Below are positions 7,915 to 18,725 of a stretch of 64,000 nucleotides of DNA, piece by piece (the first letter of the stretch is position 1; each line of letters opens with the position of its first letter). The translations under genes and the position numbers were made by a program. The stretch is from the NCBI RefSeq assembly GCF_030315685.1, contig NZ_JASXSI010000001.1:124001-188000 (forward strand), in the 5' to 3' direction. This stretch comes from Gordonia sp. ABSL11-1 (lineage in GTDB: Bacteria; Actinomycetota; Actinomycetes; Mycobacteriales; Mycobacteriaceae). The notes under the pieces were generated by a model, which made no database searches, was not told the origin of the DNA, and was given only the letters and a program-made list of their open reading frames with translations.

Positions 7915-9168
7915 GTGAACGAACGTGACATGGCTGCAGGCAGCGGTTCCAGTCCGTACGATGAGCCGACCGGCGAGATCGACCTGGGCGAGGCGACACC
8001 CCAGCGGCGTCGTCGGGCGCCGACCGAGGACCGCGACGACTTCTACGCCCGACACGCGATCCCGCCACGGGCGGCCATGTCGCGCGTCGACGATCTCGAC
8101 GACATCGATCCCGACGACATCGAGACCAGGGCGATCCCCACCGACTCCGGTGTGCCGGCCACACGATCGGCCCCGGTGGCGAACCCCGCGGCGACCCCGG
8201 ACGCCGCCTTGCCGCCGACCCCGGAACCGGCCCCACCGCTGGAAACGTCGTCCTCCGAGGCCCCCACGCACCGGTTCGCCAGTCCGGCTGCGGGACGCAC
8301 CCCGGTGCCGACCGAGCACCTGCGCACCGATCCGGGGCCCGACGAGACGGACGCGGATGACATCCGGACCGCCACCGCGCGGACGGATGCCGTCACCGCG
8401 GTCCCGGCCGCCGGTCTCGGCGAGGGTGCCGTCCCGACGGCGGCCACCGAGCGGTACGACGCCGGTGTGTACGACACGGCCGGATTCGACACAGCCGCGT
8501 ACGACACCAGTGGGTACGACACTGATACCCCTGCCAACGCGTCGGACGATCGTATCCGGTCGGCCGAGGAAGACCTGTCCGACGCCGAACGCCGAGCGCG
8601 ACGGGGCACCCTCGACCTCGGACTCCTGTTGTTGCGGTGCGCGGTCGGCGCGATCGCGATGGCCCACGGCGCCCAGAAACTCTTCGGATGGTGGAACGGT
8701 CCGCGCCTGTCCGGCTTCGAGGACATGCTGGTCAACGCGCCCAACCCGGCGATCGGGTTCCAGGCCGACGCGGCCCGCCCGCTTGCGATCGTAGGCGCGC
8801 TGTCCGAGACGCTCGGTGGGCTGATGCTCGTGGTCGGTCTGTTCACACCTGTGGCCGCGTCCGCGGTTCTCGGCGTGATGCTCGTCGCCGGTGCCTACAA
8901 GGCCACACTGGCCGGCGGCGTCTGGTTCTTCGCAAGCGGCGGAAACGGTGCCGGTATCGAGTACGAGGCACTGCTCGCCGTGTGCGCCGCAGCGATCATC
9001 CTGGCCGGGCCCGGCCGGATCGCGCTCGACGCACCACGCGGGTGGGCGCGCCGCCCGGCGTGGGGTTCGCTGGCGCTGCTGGTGGTCGGGATCGGTGCTG
9101 CTGTCGCGGTGTGGCTGGTCTTCAACGGCACCAATCCGTTCCAGTCGCCGGGCAATCCGACCGGCTGA
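7915..9168 (+). CDS. DoxX-family membrane protein with long disordered N-terminus
   Basis: 417-aa protein. Residues 1 to about 220 are acidic, Pro/Ala-rich and probably disordered, ending in a short Tyr-Asp repeat (YDAGVYDTAGFDTAAYDT). The C-terminal 190 residues form a DoxX domain with about four membrane helices (LDLGLLLLRCAVGAIAMAHG, LFGWWNG, ALSETLGGLMLVVGLF). It corresponds to Rv3005c, whose DoxX-like protein takes part in an oxidoreductase complex in mycobacteria. GTG 7915 is chosen as start, with ATG 7930 as alternative; the frame is open over 1.3 kb upstream but that is antisense to the lipoprotein gene. Confidence 0.85.
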   Translation: MNERDMAAGSGSSPYDEPTGEIDLGEATPQRRRRAPTEDRDDFYARHAIPPRAAMSRVDDLDDIDPDDIETRAIPTDSGVPATRSAPVANPAATPDAALPPTPEPAPPLETSSSEAPTHRFASPAAGRTPVPTEHLRTDPGPDETDADDIRTATARTDAVTAVPAAGLGEGAVPTAATERYDAGVYDTAGFDTAAYDTSGYDTDTPANASDDRIRSAEEDLSDAERRARRGTLDLGLLLLRCAVGAIAMAHGAQKLFGWWNGPRLSGFEDMLVNAPNPAIGFQADAARPLAIVGALSETLGGLMLVVGLFTPVAASAVLGVMLVAGAYKATLAGGVWFFASGGNGAGIEYEALLAVCAAAIILAGPGRIALDAPRGWARRPAWGSLALLVVGIGAAVAVWLVFNGTNPFQSPGNPTG

Positions 9169-9182
9169 CCCGTTCGCCCGCG

Positions 9183-11027
9183 TCAGTCGACCTGTCGGAC
9201 CGCCCCCCGGTCGGCCGAGGTGGCGAGTTTGGCATAGGCGCGCAGCGCGGTCGTGACCGTCCGCTGACGATCCTTCGGCTGCCACGGCCGCTCGGATGCC
9301 TCCATCTTGGCGCGCCGCTCGGCGAGCACCTCGTCATCGACGAGGACCTCGAGGCGTCGGGTCTTCACGTCGATCAGGATCGGATCGCCGTCCTCGACCA
9401 GCCCGATGGCACCGCCGGAGGCCGCCTCCGGCGACATGTGGCCGACCGACAGGCCCGACGATCCGCCCGAGAAGCGACCGTCGGTGATGAGGGCGCACTT
9501 CTTGCCCATGCCGGTGCCCTTCATGAAGGCGGTCGGGTGCAGCATCTCCTGCATGCCGGGTCCGCCGGCGGGTCCCTCATAGCGGACGACGAGGACCTCG
9601 CCGGCCTGGATCGTCTTGGAGAGGATCACCTGGACCGCGTCCTCCTGGCTCTCGACGACACGTGCCGGACCCTCGAAGTGCCACAGGTCCTCGTCGATGC
9701 CCGCGGTCTTGAGCACTGCGCCGTCGGGTGCCAGATTGCCACGCAGGACGCACAATCCGCCCTCCACCGTGTAGGCGTGCTCGAGGTCGCGGATGCACCC
9801 GCCGGCGGCGTCGGTGTCCAGCGAACTCCAGCGATTCGCCGTCGAGAACGGGGAGGTGGTGCGGACTCCCCCGGGCGCCGCGTGGAACAGTTCGAGCGCC
9901 GCGTCCGTGGCGGTGCCGCTGCGGATGTCCCACTCGTCGAGGAACTCGCCGATCGTCGGGCTGTGCACGGTCGGCGCGGTGTCGTCGATGAGTCCGGCCC
10001 GGCGCAATTCGCCCAGGATGGCCGGGATTCCACCCGCACGGTGCACGTCCTCCATGTGGTAATCGGAGTTGGGCGCCACCTTCGACAGGCACGGGACGTT
10101 GCGGCTGATCTGGTCGATGACCGAGAGGTCGAAGTCGTCGACCTCACCCTCCTGCGCGGCGGCGAGGATGTGCAGCACCGTGTTCGTCGATCCGCCCATG
10201 GCGACGTCGAGGGCCATCGCGTTGCGGAATGCGGTAGGGGTGGCGATGTTCCGCGGCAGCACCGAGGCGTCGTCGTCGCGATACCAGCGGTGGGCCGCCT
10301 CCACGACGACCGTGCCTGCGCGCTCGAACAGCCCGCGCCGCGCCTCGTGGGTGGCGAGGGTGGAACCGTTGCCGGGCAGGGCCAGGCCGAGGGCCTCGGT
10401 GAGGCAGTTCATCGAGTTGGCGGTGAACATCCCGGAGCACGATCCGCACGTCGGGCAGGCCGAGCGCTCCACCTCGGACAGTCCGTCCTCGTCCACGTCG
10501 CGGTTGGCGGACGCGGAGATCGCGGTGATCAGGTCCGACGACGGATGGGCCACACCGTCGACGACGACCGCCTTGCCGGCTTCCATCGGGCCACCGGAGA
10601 CGAACACCGTCGGGACGTCGAGTCGCATCGCGGCGTTGAGCATGCCCGGGGTGATCTTGTCGCAGTTGGAGATACAGACCAGCGCATCCGCGGTGTGCGC
10701 GTTGACCATGTATTCGACGGAGTCGGCGATGATCTCGCGGCTGGGCAGCGAGTACAGCATGCCGCCGTGACCCATCGCGATCCCGTCGTCGACGGCGATC
10801 GTGTGGAACTCGCGGGGCACACCGCCGGCCGCGCGGACCGCGTCCGCAACGATCTCGCCGACGTCCTTGAGATGCACGTGCCCGGGCACGAACTGCGTAT
10901 AGGAGTTGGCGATCGCCACGATCGGCTTGCCGAAGTCGTCGTCGGTCATACCGGTCGCCCGCCAGAGCGAGCGCGCTCCGGCGGCTTCGCGTCCGACAGT
11001 GGTGGTTCGGGACCTCAGGGCTGGCAT
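9183..11027 (-). CDS. ilvD: Dihydroxy-acid dehydratase
   Basis: Third common step of isoleucine and valine synthesis: dehydrates 2,3-dihydroxy acids to 2-keto acids using an Fe-S cluster. At 614 aa it is of the long Escherichia coli type. Cluster ligands lie in [12 protein letters not shown] and in [20 protein letters not shown]; substrate-site sequence [20 protein letters not shown] is present. ATG 11027 follows GAGGT. The gene is near ilvBNC but on the other strand; upstream 186 bp carry no other gene. The 3' end is convergent with the DoxX gene, 14 bp away. Confidence 0.97.
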   Translation of the reverse strand: MPALRSRTTTVGREAAGARSLWRATGMTDDDFGKPIVAIANSYTQFVPGHVHLKDVGEIVADAVRAAGGVPREFHTIAVDDGIAMGHGGMLYSLPSREIIADSVEYMVNAHTADALVCISNCDKITPGMLNAAMRLDVPTVFVSGGPMEAGKAVVVDGVAHPSSDLITAISASANRDVDEDGLSEVERSACPTCGSCSGMFTANSMNCLTEALGLALPGNGSTLATHEARRGLFERAGTVVVEAAHRWYRDDDASVLPRNIATPTAFRNAMALDVAMGGSTNTVLHILAAAQEGEVDDFDLSVIDQISRNVPCLSKVAPNSDYHMEDVHRAGGIPAILGELRRAGLIDDTAPTVHSPTIGEFLDEWDIRSGTATDAALELFHAAPGGVRTTSPFSTANRWSSLDTDAAGGCIRDLEHAYTVEGGLCVLRGNLAPDGAVLKTAGIDEDLWHFEGPARVVESQEDAVQVILSKTIQAGEVLVVRYEGPAGGPGMQEMLHPTAFMKGTGMGKKCALITDGRFSGGSSGLSVGHMSPEAASGGAIGLVEDGDPILIDVKTRRLEVLVDDEVLAERRAKMEASERPWQPKDRQRTVTTALRAYAKLATSADRGAVRQVD

Positions 11028-11213
11028 CGCGATGTACCTCGATCAGATCAACGGCTCCGCGGGCGGCGGAGCGTGCGGTGGGCTGTGATGTCGGCGTCGC
11101 ACGATGCGCGGATTGTGCACGCGTCGCGGGTCGTCGGAGGGTCGCCGACGACACCGGTCGGGCGCGTCGGCACCGCGCGATCGAGGCTACTCCGCCGACC
11201 AGCGTGAACAAAC

Positions 11214-12552
11214 TCAGATACCCAGCACCGCCTTCGCGATCGAGAAGTAGATGATGAGGCCGGCCGCGTCGCAGAACGTCGAGATGAACGGGGTGGAGAA
11301 CACCGCCGGGTCGACGCCGATCGACTTCGCGATCGGCGGCATGATGCCGCCGACGGTGGCTGCCATGGTGCAGACGGCGAGGATCGTCGTACCGATCACG
11401 GTCCCGATGTCGGTGTCGTACATCGCCGATGCCACGGCGAATCCGGCGAGCCCGAGGATGACGCCGAGCGTGATGCCGACGCGCATCTCCTTGGCCGCCA
11501 CCCGGAACACGTCCCGCGGTGCCACGTCGTCGACGGCGAGCGCGCGGGTGACGGTCGTGGCGGCCTGCGATCCGGTGTTTTCGCCGATGCCCGTCAGCAA
11601 CGGGATGAACAGGGCCAGCGCACCATCTCGTCGAGGGTGCTCTCGAAGATCTCGAGCACGTTCACCGTCAGGATCGCGGACACCGCGAGGACGAACAGCC
11701 ACACGATGCGGGCGGGTGATCGCGAGGATCGACGCCACGAGGTAGGGCTGTTCGAGTGGTTCGCGTGGCCCCGCGCGGGCCTCGTCGGTGTCACGGGCCT
11801 GCTCGATCACCTCGACGGCGTCGTCGATGGTGAGGACGCCGACCAGGCGGTGTTCGCGGTCGGTGACCGGCATCGCCAGGATGCCGCGATCCACGCAACG
11901 CTGTGCCGTGGTCTCCGCCTCGTCGTCGGCATGGGCGAAGATCGGTCTCGTGGTGATGGTCTCGACAGAGGCTGCGGGGTCGGCGAGCAGCAGATCGCGG
12001 AGACTGACCACGCCGACCAGGACGCGGGCCCGGTCGATGACCGGCACGGTGTAGATCGTCTCGGCGTCGTGACCGCGGGTCTTCACCCGGTCGAGTGTCT
12101 CGGTGACGGTCTCGTCCGGGTAGGCGTGGACGAGCTCGGGACTCATCCGCCGACCCACCGAGCGTCGTGGGTAGCCGAGGACGACTCCGGCCATCTCGCG
12201 CTCGGCCGGCGACAACTGCTGCACCAGACTCCGCGCGACCGCCGCGGGGGAGCTCGTCGAGCAGTTCGGCGCGATCGTCGGGATCGAGATTGTCGAACGC
12301 CTCGGCCACCTCTACGGTGCCGAGGTCGGCGATCAATTCGCGCTGCGAGTGGGCGGAGAGGTCGTCGAAGACCTCGACGGCGACCTCCTTGGCGAGGAGA
12401 CGGAACACGATGCCCCGGCGTTCGCGTGACAGGTGATCGAGGATGTCGGCGATGTCGCCGTGCGGTTGTCCGATAAGAGCCGACGCCACCGCGGCGAACG
12501 AGCCTGCGGCGATGTCGTCACCGATGTCGTGGACGGAGGGGGACGCGGTCAC
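11214..12552 (-). pseudogene. mgtE: Magnesium transporter MgtE, frameshifted
   Basis: Conceptually repaired, this is a roughly 447-aa MgtE: N domain (IADILDHLSRERRGIVFRLL, ELIADLGTVEVAEAFDNL), two CBS domains (AETIYTVPVIDRARVLVGVV; ILAMPVTDREHRLVGVL) and the membrane domain with LFIPLLTGIGENTGSQAATT. Three breaks are visible: an extra C in a C5 run (G at 12246-12250) ending the N domain; a 1-base excess near 11710-11717 just before IVWLFVLAVSAIL; and a missing base near 11618-11623 just before LALFIPLL. The last two compensate, but scramble about 30 residues including the first membrane helix. The start is probably GTG 12552. In a sequence where nearly all other genes are intact, three breaks in one gene suggest real decay rather than sequencing error. 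Confidence 0.8.
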
Positions 12553-12628
12553 GGACGAACGCCAGCGGCGGAGGACGACGACGGTCCCGTCGTCCTCGGC
12601 GGGCAGGGCGCTCCCGCCGAGATGTTCA

Positions 12629-13096
12629 TCAGCTGTTCGTGTCCTCGTCGGATTCCTGGCTGCGCGCGTGGGACTCGTAGGGGTCCGGGATGCGGCCCTG
12701 ACTCGCCGCGGACAACCGCGGTAGGTCGGCAAACGTGATGGCGGGCAACCGGACACGCACTCCGTTGACAAGGACGGCGCGAACGGATCCCCACCGCGGG
12801 AACTGCACTCCCTCCACCTCGTTCCACGCGATCTCGCGTGTGGAGAAGGTGTGCACGGCGCGCAGGCCGTCTTCGGTGACCACGGTCCGGATGCGGACGA
12901 TCCACCAACCGAGCACTACCGGGAGGATCAGCGTCCATCCCAGCCAGACCAACGACGCGCCGGCGAGGATCACGGTGACGACGAACATCATCGGCACGGC
13001 GAACCAGGCGAGACGCTGGATACGGAAGGTCTGCGGCAGTTCGACCGCGGGCGCGGCGTCGGGGGAGGCGGGGGATGACGTGGACACGCCCACCAT
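12629..13096 (-). CDS. PH-domain membrane protein (Cfp6-like)
   Basis: 155-aa protein with a short N-terminal tail, two hydrophobic helices (LAWFAVPMMFVVTVILAGAS; LGWTLILPVVLGWWIV) and a bacterial PH-like domain (VVTEDGLRAVHTFSTREIAW, GVQFPRWGSVRAVLVNG, RLPAITFADLPRLSAASQGR). It matches M. tuberculosis Rv3004 (Cfp6) in sequence style and in position beside ilvB. ATG 13096 is the likely start; the frame continues upstream into the ilvB leader region without conservation. It is divergent from ilvB and lies 77 bp before mgtE. Confidence 0.8.
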   Translation of the reverse strand: MVGVSTSSPASPDAAPAVELPQTFRIQRLAWFAVPMMFVVTVILAGASLVWLGWTLILPVVLGWWIVRIRTVVTEDGLRAVHTFSTREIAWNEVEGVQFPRWGSVRAVLVNGVRVRLPAITFADLPRLSAASQGRIPDPYESHARSQESDEDTNS

Positions 13097-13165
13097 TCTC
13101 GCATCTCGCGGATCTTGCAGATCCACCAGGGAATTCTCACGATGTGGGACGGAGGTGGACGTGGT

Positions 13166-13195
13166 TTGACTCATCACCTGCGCCGGTCCTACCGT
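13166..13195 (+). promoter_or_regulatory. Probable ilvB promoter
   Basis: TTGACT at 13166-13171 and TACCGT at 13190-13195 are separated by 18 bp. Transcription would begin around 13202-13205, at or next to the start codon of the leader peptide, giving a leaderless leader mRNA. Confidence 0.55.
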
Positions 13196-13204
13196 GATGG
13201 CGTG

Positions 13205-13252
13205 ATGAAGCACGAGAATCTCGTAGTAATCGGCCGGCGCGTCGTCGCCTGA
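13205..13252 (+). CDS. Branched-chain amino acid leader peptide of the ilvBNC attenuator
   Basis: Fifteen codons from ATG 13205 to TGA 13250-13252 encode MKHENLVVIGRRVVA: one Leu, one Ile and four Val, with a Leu-Val-Val-Ile run, the regulatory amino acids of the operon it precedes. A GTG codon directly before the ATG (13202) could also serve. The intrinsic terminator at 13289-13320 follows. The segment 13236-13244, inside the Val codons, can pair perfectly (9 bp) with 13279-13287, right before the terminator stem, so ribosome position on the leader can change folding downstream. Attenuation of ilvBNC is known in Corynebacterium; this peptide is read directly here. Confidence 0.75.
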   Translation: MKHENLVVIGRRVVA

Positions 13253-13288
13253 CCGGTCACTTCGTAGACCTCCAGCATCGACGCGCCA

Positions 13289-13320
13289 CCCTCGAACAGC
13301 CAAGCTGTCGGGGGTTTTTT
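13289..13320 (+). terminator. Attenuator terminator upstream of ilvB
   Basis: CCCTCG-A-ACAGC pairs with GCTGT-CGGGGG around a CAA loop: 11 pairs with one bulged A and one T-G pair, followed by six T residues (13315-13320). It lies 41 bp before the ilvB start and after the leader peptide. It is the only classic U-tract terminator among the hairpins seen in this window. Confidence 0.85.
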
Positions 13321-13360
13321 CTTGTCAACTGAACGAACACCAAGCATGAAGGACCGTGCA

Positions 13361-15307
13361 GTGAGCGCACCAACAGCACGTACCGAGAACGCGCGGGACA
13401 CTGCGCGTGACGCGGCGCCACGTCAGCAGTCACCAGCGGGTGGGAACCTGCGGGCCGTAGGCCGGCACACCGTTGCACCCGAGCGCGTCAGCGGCGCACA
13501 ATCCGTCGTCCGATCGCTCGAGGAACTCGGCGTCGAGGTGGTTTTCGGTATTCCCGGCGGCGCGGTGCTCCCGGTCTATGACCCGCTCCTTGATTCGCAG
13601 AAGGTCCGTCACGTCCTGGTCCGTCACGAGCAGGGCGCGGGTCACGCAGCCACCGGGTACGCACAGGTTGCCGGCCGCGCGGGCGTCATGATGGCGACAT
13701 CGGGCCCGGGGGCCACCAACCTGGTCACGCCTCTCGCGGACGCCCAGATGGATTCGGTTCCCGTCGTTGCGATCACCGGCCAGGTCGGCCGCGCCCTGAT
13801 CGGCACCGATGCATTTCAGGAGGCCGACATCTCGGGCATCACCATGCCGGTCACGAAGCACAACTTCCTGGTCAGCAATGCCCTCGACATCCCGCGCGTG
13901 ATCGCGGAGGCGTTTCACATCGCCGAGAGCGGACGACCCGGTGCGGTCCTCGTCGACATCCCGAAGGACATCCTGCAGGCACAGACCACCTTCTCGTGGC
14001 CCCCGCAGATCGACCTGCCCGGATACCGGCCGGTCACCAAACCGCACGGTAAGCAGGTGCGCGAGGCGGCCCGGCTCGTCGAGGCCGCCAAGGCGCCGGT
14101 GCTCTACGTCGGTGGCGGGGTCATCAAGGCCAACGCCTCCGAGGAGCTGCTGGAACTGGCCGAGCTGACCGGGATTCCGGTCGTCACCACGTTGATGGCG
14201 CGCGGTGCGTTCCCCGACAGCCACCAGCAGCATCTCGGCATGCCCGGCATGCACGGCACCGTCGCGGCAGTCGCGGCGCTACAGCGCAGCGACCTGCTGA
14301 TCACCCTCGGCGCTCGTTTCGATGACCGTGTGACCGGACAGTTGTCGTCGTTCGCCCCGGATGCCAAGGTGATCCACGCCGACATCGATCCCGCCGAGAT
14401 CGGGAAGAACCGGCACGCCGACGTCCCGATCGTGGGCGACTGCAAGGCGGTCATCGGTGACCTCATCGAGACGATTCGCAACGAGCGTGCGACGACGTCG
14501 GAGGCGCCCGACCTGGGCACCTGGTGGCGCTATCTGGACAACATCCGGCGCACGTACCCACTGAGCTACGACCGTCAGGCCGACGGTTCCATGTCTCCCG
14601 AGTTCGTGATCTCGGCGATCGGCAAGGCCGCCGGTCCCGACGCGGTCTACTGCGCCGGCGTGGGCCAGCACCAGATGTGGGCTGCGCAGTTCATCTCCTA
14701 CGAGAAGCCGCGGACCTGGCTCAACTCGGGCGGTCTGGGCACGATGGGCTACGCCGTCCCGGCAGCCATGGGGGCCAAGGCCGCCGCCCCCGAGACCGAG
14801 GTGTGGGCGATCGACGGCGACGGCTGCTTCCAGATGACCAACCAGGAACTCGCCACCTGCGCGATCGAGGGCATCCCGATCAAGGTCGCGCTGATCAACA
14901 ACGGCAACCTGGGCATGGTGCGTCAGTGGCAGACACTGTTCTACGAACAGCGCTACTCCAACACCGACCTGGCGACCCACTCACGCCGGATCCCCGACTT
15001 CGTCAAGCTGGCAGAAGCCCTGGGCTGTGCGGCATTCCGGGTCGAGCAGGAGTCCGACGTCGACGAGGTCATCGCCAAGGCCCGCGAGATCAACGACCGT
15101 CCCGTCGTCATCGACTTCATCGTCGGCGCCGACGCGCAGGTGTGGCCGATGGTCGCCGCCGGCACCGGCAACGACGAGATCATGGCCGCCCGTGACATCA
15201 GGCCGCTGTTCGACGAGGACGAGTCGGCGTCGGACCCGGTCGAGATCCACGACACGATGGCCCGCGCGGAGTCGGCCACGACGACATCAACAAAGGACGA
15301 GAAGTGA
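13361..15307 (+). CDS. ilvB: Acetolactate synthase large (catalytic) subunit
   Basis: ThDP-dependent enzyme making 2-acetolactate or 2-aceto-2-hydroxybutyrate, the first common step of Val/Leu/Ile synthesis. 648 aa. Landmarks: [12 protein letters not shown] and [14 protein letters not shown] (catalytic Glu), [23 protein letters not shown] FAD region ([14 protein letters not shown]), and the ThDP site [17 protein letters not shown] through [15 protein letters not shown] 13361 is chosen because AAGGA lies 8 bp upstream and the protein then begins MSAPTART as in mycobacterial IlvB; the frame is open from 13322. Expression is likely controlled by the attenuator just upstream. Confidence 0.96.
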   Translation: MSAPTARTENARDTARDAAPRQQSPAGGNLRAVGRHTVAPERVSGAQSVVRSLEELGVEVVFGIPGGAVLPVYDPLLDSQKVRHVLVRHEQGAGHAATGYAQVAGRAGVMMATSGPGATNLVTPLADAQMDSVPVVAITGQVGRALIGTDAFQEADISGITMPVTKHNFLVSNALDIPRVIAEAFHIAESGRPGAVLVDIPKDILQAQTTFSWPPQIDLPGYRPVTKPHGKQVREAARLVEAAKAPVLYVGGGVIKANASEELLELAELTGIPVVTTLMARGAFPDSHQQHLGMPGMHGTVAAVAALQRSDLLITLGARFDDRVTGQLSSFAPDAKVIHADIDPAEIGKNRHADVPIVGDCKAVIGDLIETIRNERATTSEAPDLGTWWRYLDNIRRTYPLSYDRQADGSMSPEFVISAIGKAAGPDAVYCAGVGQHQMWAAQFISYEKPRTWLNSGGLGTMGYAVPAAMGAKAAAPETEVWAIDGDGCFQMTNQELATCAIEGIPIKVALINNGNLGMVRQWQTLFYEQRYSNTDLATHSRRIPDFVKLAEALGCAAFRVEQESDVDEVIAKAREINDRPVVIDFIVGADAQVWPMVAAGTGNDEIMAARDIRPLFDEDESASDPVEIHDTMARAESATTTSTKDEK

Positions 15308-15807
15308 GCACGACCCATACCCTCAGCGTTCTGGTCGAGGACCGTCCGGGCGTGCTCGCCCGCGTCTCGGGCCTGTTCTCCCGTCGCGGCTTCAACATCC
15401 AGTCGCTCGCGGTGGGACCGACGGAGCTCAAGGGCATCTCCCGGATGACCATCATGGTGACCGTCGACGACTTCCCGCTCGAGCAGGTCACCAAGCAGCT
15501 CAACAAACTCATCAACGTGATCAAGATCGTCGAGCAGGACCCGGCCAGTTCGGTGTCCCGTGAGCTGATGATGGTCAAGGTGCGGTCCGACTCGTCGGTG
15601 CGCAGTGAGGTCATCGAGGTCGTCAACCTGTTCCGTGCCAAGGTCATCGACGTCTCGCCGGAGTCGCTGACCGTCGAGGCCACCGGCACCAGCGAGAAGC
15701 TCGAGGCGCTGTTGCGGATGCTCGATCCGTACGGCATCCGCGAGATCGCCCAGTCCGGAGCGGTGACACTGGGTCGGGGACCCAAGAGCATGTCGGCCAA
15801 CCGCTGA
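15304..15807 (+). CDS. ilvN: Acetolactate synthase small (regulatory) subunit
   Basis: Valine-sensing regulatory partner of IlvB, 167 aa. An N-terminal ACT domain ([36 protein letters not shown]) is followed by the ALS small-subunit C-terminal domain ([30 protein letters not shown]). Its GTG start overlaps the ilvB stop as GTGA, so the subunits are translationally coupled. Ends 87 bp before ilvC. Confidence 0.96.
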   Translation: MSTTHTLSVLVEDRPGVLARVSGLFSRRGFNIQSLAVGPTELKGISRMTIMVTVDDFPLEQVTKQLNKLINVIKIVEQDPASSVSRELMMVKVRSDSSVRSEVIEVVNLFRAKVIDVSPESLTVEATGTSEKLEALLRMLDPYGIREIAQSGAVTLGRGPKSMSANR

Positions 15808-15864
15808 CACCCACGGCGGGAGCCGCGCAGTAGTACACATGCCCTCGGGCCACACAAGCCTTGA

Positions 15865-16908
<1,044 letters not shown>

Positions 16909-16922
16909 GCGATCTGATCGTT

Positions 16923-16958
16923 CTGTGGCCGTTGCCCCTCCAGGGGTGACGGCCACAG
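16923..16958 (+). terminator. Hairpin terminator after ilvC
   Basis: CTGTGGCCGT pairs perfectly with ACGGCCACAG, and inside it CCCCT pairs with AGGGG around a CC loop. There is no long T run, as is common in actinobacteria. Confidence 0.75.
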
Positions 16959-17148
16959 TCGTCTTCCGGCCGGGACAGGCGTTGCGATCGGGCCCGGTAG
17001 GCGGAGCGGATCGCAACGGCTGGGGGTGGTCGACGCGGGTCATTTGTATGAACGGCGTCGCAGGCGCGATGCGTTCTCACAGTCGGTATGCTCTGCCGGC
17101 GCACGGCGGCGAAAGCGTGACAACAGGGGGGCTCGTGTCGGGGTCGAG

Positions 17149-17436
17149 GTGGAGCCGGACGTTCTCCGGACATTTTCGGGGGGTGTGGATCAGGTGTCGG
17201 TGGGGATGTCCGAATCTCGCCTACCCGAGGCGTTCACCGACCTGGCAGCTTGCATGCCGGGCTCCTCGACGGCATTCGTGGCGAGCACGTCGGTGCCTGA
17301 GTTCCAACGGGCCTTGAATGCGCTGTCGACCTTCTACTCGGAGATCGCCGGGGCGGTTACGAACGCTGCGGGCGAGTTCGAGCGTGATGACGACGAGATC
17401 GCGCAAGGGATTCGAGAGGCCGCTCAGCCGAGATGA
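17149..17436 (+). CDS. EspC/WXG100-like ESX secretion-associated protein
   Basis: About 95 aa, all-helical in appearance, beginning VEPDVLRTFSGGVDQVS. It resembles the DUF2580/EspC family of small type VII secretion partners, which pair with a larger substrate. No signal peptide. GTG 17149 is the likely start; the frame is open from 17026. Its stop overlaps the ATG of the next gene (ATGA), and the same tight coupling continues through four genes. No ESX core gene (EccB, EccC, EccD, MycP) is in the window. The cassette sits where M. tuberculosis has other genes between ilvC and serA. Confidence 0.6.
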   Translation: MEPDVLRTFSGGVDQVSVGMSESRLPEAFTDLAACMPGSSTAFVASTSVPEFQRALNALSTFYSEIAGAVTNAAGEFERDDDEIAQGIREAAQPR

Positions 17437-18725
17437 TCCCAAGTAGACCTGTGCTCGAGACATGGAATGTCGACGCACTCCTCCCGTGCGGCGAGACCAT
17501 CGAATCCCGGGCGGACGACCTTCGCGCGATGGCCACCGACGCGAGTCATCAGATCTATTCGATGGGTCCCGATGGAACGTGGCGCGGGCACTCCCATGAC
17601 GCTGCCGTCGGTGCAGTGGAGCAAGGCGAGGGTTCCGCGAACGCTATCAAGAACGTCGCCGTCTCCAGCGTCGTCGGGATCGAGAAGTACGGTCCGGTTC
17701 TGGCCGAATCGGCAAACGCGATCAGGGGACTCGTACGTGTCATCGAGTCCGGCGACCTCTATGTGACCGATGATTGGACCGTCCTGGTCCGCGAGAAAGT
17801 GATGTCACCGGCGATGGCCAAGCTGATGATGCTCGCCGCCATGGGCTTTCAGGATCAATTGAATCCGCACCTGATGCATCTCGGGCATGCCGACCATGAT
17901 CTCGGCAACTTCATCAGATCTCAGATAAAGGTCATGGCAACGGAGATGCCGGAATTGTGGGACGACCGGGCGGCGCCACGAGATGTGACAACGGATCCCT
18001 ACTCGGACGAGGAGCGCGGGGAGCACCCGACGAAGGGACGTGAGGCCCAGCAGAAGCGGCTTGCCGAGCACATGATGGGAACTGTGGTCGATAAGAGCAC
18101 GATCACCGAGCACGGCAAGACGGTGACCACCCTGCGGATGCTCGACGGCAGCCGGCAGGAATACACAGATGCACATCATGGAGGCGTGGGAGACGAGTTC
18201 GCGATGTACAGCGAGAAGGGGTTTCTCATATCGACCAAGGTCATCAACCTCGACCGTTCGACCACGACGACCCTGATGCGGGCGGGAAGGTCACCCGTGG
18301 TGGTGACAGAGACCGCCGGAGGGCATGCAACTGCGGTGGTGGATGGGGTCACGGTGCAGGTTGCCGGGAGTCGAGAGGTGGCACAGGCGCTTGCCGGCGG
18401 CGGTATGGCTGCGTTGGAACCGCATGTTGCCGACGGTCTCCCGTACCTGACGGCGGGTCAGGCCGAGACGCTCAAGGTCGGCGCCAAGGTGGCCGGGCCG
18501 GCGCTGACGGTCCTGGGCACGGCACTGGCGGTCGCGACTGCCAAGTCCGGGTACGACCAGTGTGTGGCAGGTACAACCGGGGCGGTCAGTCTCGCTGGTG
18601 ATCTGGGTGTCGCCGCGCTGATGTCGCCTGGCGCAGGCGCGCTGAAGGTCGCGGGATTCTCGGTCGTCGGCAGTCTCGCGTTCGGAATCCTCGGGAACGC
18701 TGTTGGTCAGGCGGTGTGCAAATGA
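17433..18725 (+). CDS. Large ESX-substrate-like protein with hydrophobic C-terminus
   Basis: 430 aa. The N-terminal 110 residues look like a WXG100-type helical hairpin (WNVDALLPCGETIESRADDL, DGTWRGHSHDAAVGAVEQ). The middle (about 150-310) is charged and contains GKTVTTLRMLDGSRQEYTD. The last 90 residues are Ala/Gly-rich and hydrophobic (AGPALTVLGTALAVATA, LGVAALMSPGAGALKVAGFSV), possibly membrane-inserting. Cys pairs near the end (DQCVAG, AVCK). It could be a secreted effector or polymorphic toxin; no catalytic motif is recognised. It overlaps both neighbours by ATGA. Confidence 0.6.
   Translation: MIPSRPVLETWNVDALLPCGETIESRADDLRAMATDASHQIYSMGPDGTWRGHSHDAAVGAVEQGEGSANAIKNVAVSSVVGIEKYGPVLAESANAIRGLVRVIESGDLYVTDDWTVLVREKVMSPAMAKLMMLAAMGFQDQLNPHLMHLGHADHDLGNFIRSQIKVMATEMPELWDDRAAPRDVTTDPYSDEERGEHPTKGREAQQKRLAEHMMGTVVDKSTITEHGKTVTTLRMLDGSRQEYTDAHHGGVGDEFAMYSEKGFLISTKVINLDRSTTTTLMRAGRSPVVVTETAGGHATAVVDGVTVQVAGSREVAQALAGGGMAALEPHVADGLPYLTAGQAETLKVGAKVAGPALTVLGTALAVATAKSGYDQCVAGTTGAVSLAGDLGVAALMSPGAGALKVAGFSVVGSLAFGILGNAVGQAVCK

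Noticed and set aside
8637..11207. An 856-codon open frame on the plus strand, antisense to ilvD
   Set aside because: It overlaps the well-supported ilvD and DoxX genes; its composition is typical of antisense shadows in high-GC DNA and no domain is seen.
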